Of a stretch of DNA of 12,680 nucleotides, positions 7,967-12,680 are shown piece after piece. The notes under the pieces are model-generated. The model did not search any database and was not told the origin of the DNA. It was given only the letters and a program-made list of their open reading frames with translations. Origin of the DNA: JAVBKX01 sp031553835 (GTDB lineage: Bacteria > Bacteroidota > Bacteroidia > Bacteroidales > Azobacteroidaceae); contig JAVBKX010000037.1 of the NCBI GenBank assembly GCA_031553835.1, positions 1 through 12,680 on the forward strand. The letters run 5' to 3'. A program made the translations under genes and the position numbers. Numbering within the stretch: the first letter of the stretch is position 1; every line of letters starts with the position of its first letter.

Positions 7967-9652
7967 TTAACTTCCGTTTTTTCTGTAAACCATATCCATT
8001 TTTCTGTTTTCAGGAATGGCCAAAGTGTCCTTCTCCGAATCAAACATTTTTTTCAGCCTGACTAGTTCGTCAATAACTCTGTCGTTTGTCATCGTTGTAC
8101 TTTCAGCGGACATGGGATACATTTTCATCATACCAAGATAAACGTTCGTATTGTTGACAGCAAACATGTCAGTCGCAGTAAAATTTATTTTCGACAGCCC
8201 ATTTTCTATCATATGTTCGACAAAATATCCGAATTTTACATTATATTTTTTTAAATACTCGGTTTCTTCAAATGGTAATTTTAGCAACTCATCAAGATTT
8301 TTTCCATAGTATATTTCCGGTTTGAGAACAAAAAGTGTAGCCAGTCCTCTCGCGTTTGGGTTTAATAGCTCCAGAAAAGGTAATTTGCTAAGCTTGTTTC
8401 TTAAATCGGCGACACTGTGCACCAGATTGACTATTAGTTTCCTGTAGCCTTCTGTACCCATTGTTTTCAGAGATACAAGTGCTGATATCGCACCCCTTGC
8501 GGACCTTGTCAGCTCCAAAGAATATTCAAATGGCGCGTAATTACCATGTTCGAGCTGCTTAAGGTCGAGATACTTTGGAGAATTTCCCCCCACCTTGCAC
8601 AACTCTTCCCTGCTCCTAGCCATAAACAAACTTGATATATATGGGCAATAACCTGTTTTATGAAAATCCACGCCGAAACTGTCCGCATCAATAAGACCGC
8701 TTATGTCTTGATTCATTGACTTAATGTGCTTCAGAACAACCGGGGACATAGCTAATTCGTTCTTGCCGAAATCATAACCATTGAAGAAAAGCCAAGCCCA
8801 CCCTACAACGGAATCGACATGGATCCAAGGAGAATACGACAAGGTATATTCCTCCTGGATCTTTTTAGCCAAAAGCTTAATTTTTATTATATTGTCTACT
8901 TCAAATTCTACAGTGCTTCCACCGCACAACATAAATCCCAAAAACAGATATCCATCTTTTATATAGTGATCAATCGCATTTCTGGCTTGGTCAACTTTGA
9001 TTTTTCCATCGTCTGTGCAACCAATTCTTACACAGCTGTCAGTACCCAAGCCCAACCATTCAGCGACTTCAGCATGGCACGGATGTCCCTTTATGGAGTC
9101 TATAAAAAACATTTTCTGGCCATAGTACCCATGCATTTTACCTTGAGGATATGCTCTGTTTATTGCGCATTTCAGCGCGTACAGGCTTGTGCCTTTTCCT
9201 CCGAATGTGAAAATACCTCCACTTTTTTGCCAGTCCCACTCAACGATATCACTTATATACTTGATCACTTCAAGCTCAGCCAGCATTAAGTTGCCGGCGT
9301 AATGATCCTGAGAAAAATTCACGTTTAGCATATCTGTAAAAGAACTTGCGGCAGATGCCGCCAAATTGGCTGGGGGAATAACATTAAGCATCGTTCCTGG
9401 ATTATTCCAAATTGGCAACCCTTTTGCCAATTGCGCCACTTCTTTTAAAACTGTCTCTGGATCAACAGGGAGCTTTTGCAGAAATTTATTTTTTAAAACC
9501 TCATAGTAATTGTATTTGCTCAAACTTCCGATGCATGGCGAATCGCTAAATGCAAATTTCTGTACTTCTTCCTCGATAATCTTCAGATAAGCAAAAAACG
9601 TATCAAATCCTAGGCTACCTTCTCCTGGTGGAAACAAGTCTCTGTGAAGCAT
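7967..9652 (-). CDS. Group II PLP-dependent amino acid decarboxylase-like enzyme
   Basis: This 561-residue fold-type I PLP enzyme resembles the glutamate/aromatic/2,4-diaminobutyrate decarboxylase group. The cofactor-phosphate loop is TFGGKGTSLYALK (149-161). IKGHPCH (187-193) carries His190, the likely residue stacking on the PLP ring. WIHVDSVVG (276-284) gives Asp280 for the pyridine nitrogen. DSFGVDFHKTGY (324-335) gives Lys332 as the Schiff-base lysine. All catalytic positions seem intact. The N-terminal region has NNPGTM (83-88) and NVNFSQDHYAG (110-120), typical of the substrate-side dimer arm. The start codon overlaps the synthetase stop by 1 nt (TAATG). It probably makes an amine from an amino acid, or from an aminoacyl intermediate. 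Some relatives act as aldehyde synthases, so decarboxylation is likely but not certain. Confidence 0.88.
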   Translation of the reverse strand: MLHRDLFPPGEGSLGFDTFFAYLKIIEEEVQKFAFSDSPCIGSLSKYNYYEVLKNKFLQKLPVDPETVLKEVAQLAKGLPIWNNPGTMLNVIPPANLAASAASSFTDMLNVNFSQDHYAGNLMLAELEVIKYISDIVEWDWQKSGGIFTFGGKGTSLYALKCAINRAYPQGKMHGYYGQKMFFIDSIKGHPCHAEVAEWLGLGTDSCVRIGCTDDGKIKVDQARNAIDHYIKDGYLFLGFMLCGGSTVEFEVDNIIKIKLLAKKIQEEYTLSYSPWIHVDSVVGWAWLFFNGYDFGKNELAMSPVVLKHIKSMNQDISGLIDADSFGVDFHKTGYCPYISSLFMARSREELCKVGGNSPKYLDLKQLEHGNYAPFEYSLELTRSARGAISALVSLKTMGTEGYRKLIVNLVHSVADLRNKLSKLPFLELLNPNARGLATLFVLKPEIYYGKNLDELLKLPFEETEYLKKYNVKFGYFVEHMIENGLSKINFTATDMFAVNNTNVYLGMMKMYPMSAESTTMTNDRVIDELVRLKKMFDSEKDTLAIPENRKMDMVYRKNGS

Positions 9653-12078
9653 TAACTATTTCCTCCTCTGATAAGATTCAGTATCTTGTTTTGTACATAG
9701 ATGACCTTAATAGGCTCAAATGAAAAACGGTCAGGATACTGCAACCTGATCTCCTTCAAAAGCTCTTCCTGCGAAATATTAATCGCGACATCAACGACTC
9801 TGGTGAGTTTCCCATTTATTTGGATAGCAATCTTTATAGTATCCTCAATCAGGTATTTCTCCAAATATTCCGGCCATGCTTCACCCAAAATCGGTCGGTC
9901 AAATAGTCCCTCAAACATTTCACTGGTAATGTGTGGTGCCAACGGATTTAACAATATCAGGAACTGCCTTAATTCTTCCCTTGAGATAAATTTGTCTTCC
10001 CTTATTTTTTTTATGAAGCTCATATATGCGGCAATAGCCGTATTGAGCCTTACATTTTCTATATCGTACGACACTTTCTTTATCAGCCTATTCAAATCGT
10101 ATATGTGCTCGTTGGAAACCTCTTCGCCCCTTATCATATCCTGCAAATCCCAAACACGGCGAAGGAAATTGCTTATGCCCTCCATCCCTTTCAATGTCCA
10201 TGGAGTATTATCCTCATACCCACCCAAAAAATGCACATGCAAACGCGCCGCATCTGATCCGTATTGCTCAATCACCTTAACAGGCGAAACACCGTTGGTC
10301 GAGCTTTTGCTCATTTTTTTGCCTTGGTCATCCAATATTAAACCGCTTCCCAGTTTTCTGATAAACGGATCTCTTGTTGGTACAACTCCAATTTCATAAA
10401 GGAAGTTCTGCCAAAAAAATGAATACAGAACGTGTCTTGTGATATGTTCTGTACCGCCAGTGTAACAATCCACACTTCCCCAATATTTCAGTTTCTCAAA
10501 ATCCGCAAGTTTGTTGGGATTATGTGGATCCACATATCTTAACCAATACCAGCTAGAACCAGCCCAGTTGGGCATAGTATCCGTTTCCCTTTTCGCATCC
10601 CTGCCACAATTGGGGCATTTGCAGTTTACCCAATCTGTTATCTTGGCTAAAGGAGAATCACCGTTTTCAGTCGCCACATAATCCTTTGTCGCTGGCAGTT
10701 CCAAAGGCAAATCCTCTTCGTTAAGTGCTACAGTACCGCATTTATCACAAAATATGATAGGAAATGGTTCTCCCCAATACCTTTGACGGTTAAATGGCCA
10801 ATCCTGCATCTTATAATTGACCTGTACTGTAGCGTATCCTGCATCAACGACTTTTTGGGTCATCATTTCTTTAGCAGCTTTGACTTCAATACCGGTAAAT
10901 TCCTGTGAATTTAGCATCTTTGACGACTTTGAGAGGTACTCCTTTTTCTCTACTGCGCACATACTACAATCTCCCTCAATGACTTGAATAATAGGTATGT
11001 CGAATTTTTGTGCAAATTCGTAGTCTCTTTGGTCATGCGCTGGCACAGCCATTACGGCTCCTGTACCATAATCCGCCAACACAAAATCCGCTATATAAAC
11101 TGGTATCTTGTTCCCGTTTACCGGATTGACCGCATATAAGCCTTTCAGTATACAGCCTGTTTTGTCGTTTTGTTCGGCTTTTCTGTCTAATTCGCTACGA
11201 TATGTGGTTGCTTTCCTGTATTCCCAAACGGCATCTTTGTTGATTATTTTGTTTTCCAGCGCATCAACCGATTTATGTTCTGGAGCTAGTACAACAAATG
11301 TCACGCCATATATGGTTTCTATACATGTGGTAAATATATCCAATTTGTCTATCTTATTTCCGCTTTCATCAACCAAATCAAACGTCACCTGAACGCCGTC
11401 ACTACGTCCTATCCAGTTACGTTGCGATTCCTTCAAATATTCGACCATTTGAATTTTTGCTACGTTGTCAAGCAGTTTATCAGAATACTCTTTCATTTTC
11501 AGGAACCATACCCAGCGTTCCTCTTGAATAACATCTCCTTCACATCTGTCGCATTTTCCACCCTGGCTGTCCTCATTTGATAGTACGGTCTTACAATTCG
11601 GACAAAAATTGACTGTGCCTTTTTTCTTGTATGCTTTCCCATGTTTGAATAACTGGAGAAATATCCATTGAGTCCATTTGTAATAATCAGGGGCACTTGT
11701 GCAAACGGTTCTATCCCAATCAAAGGAAAGCCCTATCATTTTAGACTGATCCATTGCCTTCTTCATTCCCTCAGTGACGAAATTGGCGGGATTTATCCCA
11801 TTTTTAATCGCAGCATTTTCTGCTGGAAGACCGAACGAATCACCGCCTATCGGGAATAGTACATTATAGCCGTTAAACCTTTTATAACGGGCTAAAGCGT
11901 CAGCAGGAACTGTCCCTTTAAGATGTCCTAAATGCAAATTTCCACTTATGTTATAAAATTCGTATAACACATAATACTTGGGTTTTGTTGGGTGAAAATC
12001 AATAGCCTTAAATGACTTCTCTAAGACCCATTTTTCTTGCCATTTCTTTTCTATTTTAGCAAAATCGTACTGCTTCAT
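9652..12078 (-). CDS. Divergent leucyl-tRNA synthetase paralogue, first gene of the cargo operon
   Basis: This 808-residue class I synthetase has the full LeuRS layout: HLGH (49-52), a Zn ribbon at Cys159, 162, 176 and 179, a CP1 editing domain (about 225-415), RQRYWG (431-436), a second Cys4 site (444, 447, 488, 491), GGTEH...H (541-549), KMSKS (588-592), a helical anticodon domain, and a C-terminal domain ending KVIYVQNKILNLIRGG. It lacks an inserted leucine-specific domain. As I recall, Bacteroidales housekeeping LeuRS is longer and carries a MFPYPSG motif, so this looks like an extra, acquired copy. The pocket loop reads EFYNISG (40-46) where E. coli has MLPYPSG, and GGDSFG replaces GWDAFG; Asp80 is kept. 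In the editing site TTCIET (250-255) replaces TTRPDT. It may confer resistance to a LeuRS inhibitor or charge a leucine analogue. Confidence 0.92.
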   Translation of the reverse strand: MKQYDFAKIEKKWQEKWVLEKSFKAIDFHPTKPKYYVLYEFYNISGNLHLGHLKGTVPADALARYKRFNGYNVLFPIGGDSFGLPAENAAIKNGINPANFVTEGMKKAMDQSKMIGLSFDWDRTVCTSAPDYYKWTQWIFLQLFKHGKAYKKKGTVNFCPNCKTVLSNEDSQGGKCDRCEGDVIQEERWVWFLKMKEYSDKLLDNVAKIQMVEYLKESQRNWIGRSDGVQVTFDLVDESGNKIDKLDIFTTCIETIYGVTFVVLAPEHKSVDALENKIINKDAVWEYRKATTYRSELDRKAEQNDKTGCILKGLYAVNPVNGNKIPVYIADFVLADYGTGAVMAVPAHDQRDYEFAQKFDIPIIQVIEGDCSMCAVEKKEYLSKSSKMLNSQEFTGIEVKAAKEMMTQKVVDAGYATVQVNYKMQDWPFNRQRYWGEPFPIIFCDKCGTVALNEEDLPLELPATKDYVATENGDSPLAKITDWVNCKCPNCGRDAKRETDTMPNWAGSSWYWLRYVDPHNPNKLADFEKLKYWGSVDCYTGGTEHITRHVLYSFFWQNFLYEIGVVPTRDPFIRKLGSGLILDDQGKKMSKSSTNGVSPVKVIEQYGSDAARLHVHFLGGYEDNTPWTLKGMEGISNFLRRVWDLQDMIRGEEVSNEHIYDLNRLIKKVSYDIENVRLNTAIAAYMSFIKKIREDKFISREELRQFLILLNPLAPHITSEMFEGLFDRPILGEAWPEYLEKYLIEDTIKIAIQINGKLTRVVDVAINISQEELLKEIRLQYPDRFSFEPIKVIYVQNKILNLIRGGNS

Positions 12079-12133
12079 AAATGTTTTTAATTATTTTATG
12101 TTTAAGTGTTCATTATTATTTTATCCTCGATTC

Positions 12134-12178
12134 TAAGTTATGTACTTGCTCTTTTATGACAAAGCCACCTGTAACTTA
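12134..12178 (-). repeat. Inverted repeat in the operon leader (possible attenuator stem)
   Basis: TAAGTTA (12172-12178 read on the - strand) is complementary to TAACTTA (12134-12140), with a 31-nt loop. A weaker inner stem, CTTT/AAAG, is possible. The 3' arm contains the stop codon of the 20-codon leader ORF, so a ribosome on that ORF would melt the stem. No T-run follows, so this is not an intrinsic terminator. An effect on translation or on a downstream pairing would be needed. A 7-bp AT-rich stem is weak and could be chance. Confidence 0.3.
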
Positions 12179-12200
12179 AATAATCTTTGATTTCCATCAT
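12138..12200 (-). CDS. Possible 20-residue leader peptide upstream of the synthetase gene
   Basis: ATG-ATG at 12200-12195 opens a 20-codon frame (MMEIKDYLSY, then RWLCHKRAST) ending in TAA. It begins only about 14 nt downstream of the promoter's -7 box, and its stop lies about 60 nt before the synthetase start. It contains two Leu codons (TTA and CTT), one Trp and three Arg/Lys codons in the second half. Leader peptides upstream of resistance and synthetase genes can sense ribosome stalling, and translational attenuation is known for tetQ in CTnDOT. A chance ORF of this size is common, so the call rests on its position and the overlapping stem. Confidence 0.3.
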   Translation of the reverse strand: MMEIKDYLSYRWLCHKRAST

Positions 12201-12213
12201 TTTAAATTGCTTG

Positions 12214-12229
12214 CAAAGTTACAAATTTA
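12214..12229 (-). promoter_or_regulatory. Probable promoter of the cargo operon (Bacteroides -7 box)
   Basis: On the - strand the sequence reads TAAATTTGTAACTTTG. It holds two matches to the Bacteroides -7 consensus TAnnTTTG: TAACTTTG at 12221-12214 and TAAATTTG at 12229-12222. The string TTTGTAACTTTGCA is very typical of Bacteroidales promoters. No convincing TTTG is found at the -33 distance for either box. Transcription would start near 12207, giving a leader of about 130 nt ahead of the synthetase gene. Confidence 0.6.
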
Positions 12230-12360
12230 AAAAACATTTCGAGTATACTGTCTTTCCTTTTTTCGTAAGGCCAATATTCGCTTTCAGGCTTTCATGTATT
12301 TTTTCGAGAAATTCTATGGCTTCTTTGAGTTTGTGAATAACGAGCCTTTATTAACTCCAT
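12219..12360 (-). pseudogene. Short coding remnant next to the cargo operon promoter
   Basis: A frame with protein-like character (HKLKEAIEFLEKIHESLK, then GLTKKGKTVYSKCF) runs from 12347 to a stop at 12219, with no ATG of its own. A different frame starting at the ATG of 12360 begins MELIKARYS and would join it after one frameshift. It looks like the end of a small helical protein broken by a frameshift or a recombination junction. Its stop codon overlaps the operon promoter. I do not recognise the family, and chance in a short stretch is possible. Confidence 0.25.
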
Positions 12361-12379
12361 GACTATAAATTTTTGATTG

Positions 12380-12595
12380 TTAAAAAATGATTGCTAATAA
12401 AAGTGTGATTGCCACCGCCAGAATGAGAAGCGAGAGAAGGCAGGAAAGAAGCCCTTTCAGCAACCTGAACCCAATGTAAAGCCCCACCACTACCGCCACG
12501 AAAGCCCAACCCCACAGGGCAAACCCTGCTACTGCAAACCCTATTTTCAAAACCCAACCTATGCTAATTGGAAGGTAGGAGGATCGACGTTTCAT
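12380..12595 (-). CDS. Small membrane protein, conjugative-transposon-associated hypothetical
   Basis: This is a 71-residue protein from the Met at 12595 (MKRRSSYLPISIGW). An in-frame ATG at 12616 would add seven residues (MIRAEKN). I prefer the internal start because it gives a short positively charged N-terminus directly before the membrane segments. There are two hydrophobic segments, roughly IGWVLKIGF through VGLYIGF and GLLSCLLSLL to the C-terminus AIIF, separated by RLLKG. It is probably an inner-membrane protein with an unknown role. Its GC-rich coding sequence matches the left flank, not the cargo, which marks it as part of the conjugative element. I do not recognise a named family. 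Confidence 0.65.
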   Translation of the reverse strand: MKRRSSYLPISIGWVLKIGFAVAGFALWGWAFVAVVVGLYIGFRLLKGLLSCLLSLLILAVAITLLLAIIF

Positions 12596-12680
12596 ATTTT
12601 TTTCTGCTCGTATCATAATTTCTGACCTTTTTTTTAACGCTATGCCGTATCGGAGCCGGTGAGGAGTGTTCGAGTTTCAG

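Larger units (their letters stand above)
1..12680. mobile_element. Segment of a Bacteroidales conjugative transposon (ICE) with cargo operon
   Basis: The left end encodes a TraQ/DUF3872-type lipoprotein and an M23 peptidase, gene types that sit near the end of transfer regions in CTnDOT-like elements. The right end encodes a small hydrophobic protein in GC-richer DNA. Between them lies an AT-rich seven-gene metabolic operon with no conjugation function. Neither element end, integrase nor attachment site is in the window, so element borders cannot be placed. The cargo limits are inferred from composition and gene content: left near 1075-1195, right near 12220-12380. I saw no obvious inverted or direct repeats framing the cargo by eye. 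Confidence 0.72.

Noticed and set aside
8819..9289. 156-residue + strand frame opposite the decarboxylase gene
   Set aside because: It is antisense to the catalytic region of an intact PLP enzyme; low-complexity Phe/Tyr/Ser composition indicates a shadow.
9701..10399. 232-residue + strand open frame opposite the LeuRS gene
   Set aside because: It lies antisense to the conserved C-terminal half of LeuRS, is rich in Ser/Ile/Leu as shadows are, and shows no domain.
9652..12078. LeuRS gene as the host's ordinary housekeeping copy
   Set aside because: Its position as first gene of an ICE-borne biosynthetic operon, its short length without an insert, and its altered pocket and editing motifs argue for an acquired paralogue.
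12363..12557. 64-residue - strand frame overlapping the small membrane protein
   Set aside because: It has Gly/Ser-rich composition without a plausible fold; the overlapping frame has clear transmembrane segments.
12617..12680. T8 tract and GC-rich stretch (CCG...CGG) as a terminator or repeat
   Set aside because: The T-run does not follow a stem on either strand, and the window ends before any repeat unit could be confirmed.
1..12680. tRNA, rRNA, CRISPR arrays and transposase genes
   Set aside because: I looked on both strands and saw no cloverleaf-like or rRNA sequence, no spaced direct repeats and no DDE or tyrosine recombinase frame.

Overview
The window looks like part of a Bacteroidales (Bacteroides/Parabacteroides-type) integrative conjugative element carrying an AT-rich cargo operon. 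Both ends are conjugative-transposon material. On the left are a TraQ-like (DUF3872) lipoprotein and an M23 peptidase gene on the + strand. On the right is a small two-helix membrane protein gene on the - strand. Promoter-like sites follow the Bacteroides pattern (TAnnTTTG at -7). Flank and cargo differ sharply in base composition: by hand count, positions 781-840 hold 37 G+C of 60 and positions 7021-7080 hold 16 of 60.

Almost everything between 1196 and 12078 is one tightly packed operon of seven genes, all on the - strand. In transcription order they are: a divergent leucyl-tRNA synthetase paralogue (9652-12078), a group II PLP-dependent decarboxylase (7967-9652), a two-domain protein joining a Gfo/Idh/MocA-type oxidoreductase to an AMP-forming acyl/aminoacyl ligase (5043-7964), a stand-alone acyl carrier protein (4776-5030), a PaaK/CapK-type adenylate-forming enzyme (3586-4779), a B12-binding-type radical SAM enzyme (1932-3575) and an alpha/beta hydrolase (1196-1921). 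Junctions are a 1-nt overlap (TAATG), 2 nt, 12 nt, a 4-nt overlap (ATGA), 10 nt and 10 nt, which argues for one transcript and translational coupling.

A credible Bacteroides promoter lies at 12214-12229, roughly 130 nt upstream of the synthetase gene. The leader holds a 20-codon ORF (12138-12200) whose stop codon falls in the 3' arm of an inverted repeat, so the operon may be controlled by leader-peptide attenuation. An orphan + strand promoter-like sequence (1070-1101) sits at the 3' end of the M23 gene, where composition drops. Together with a coding remnant at 12219-12360, this suggests where the cargo joined the element.

My reading is that this is a small biosynthetic cluster with no obvious described counterpart. 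Two adenylating activities and a carrier protein would activate acyl or aminoacyl building blocks. The oxidoreductase, decarboxylase and radical SAM enzyme would tailor them, and the hydrolase would release or process the product. The LeuRS paralogue keeps its HIGH and KMSKS motifs, but its leucine-pocket and editing-site motifs are substituted. It could be a self-resistance copy protecting against a LeuRS inhibitor, or an activating enzyme for a leucine-like building block. The product and the order of steps cannot be read from the sequence.
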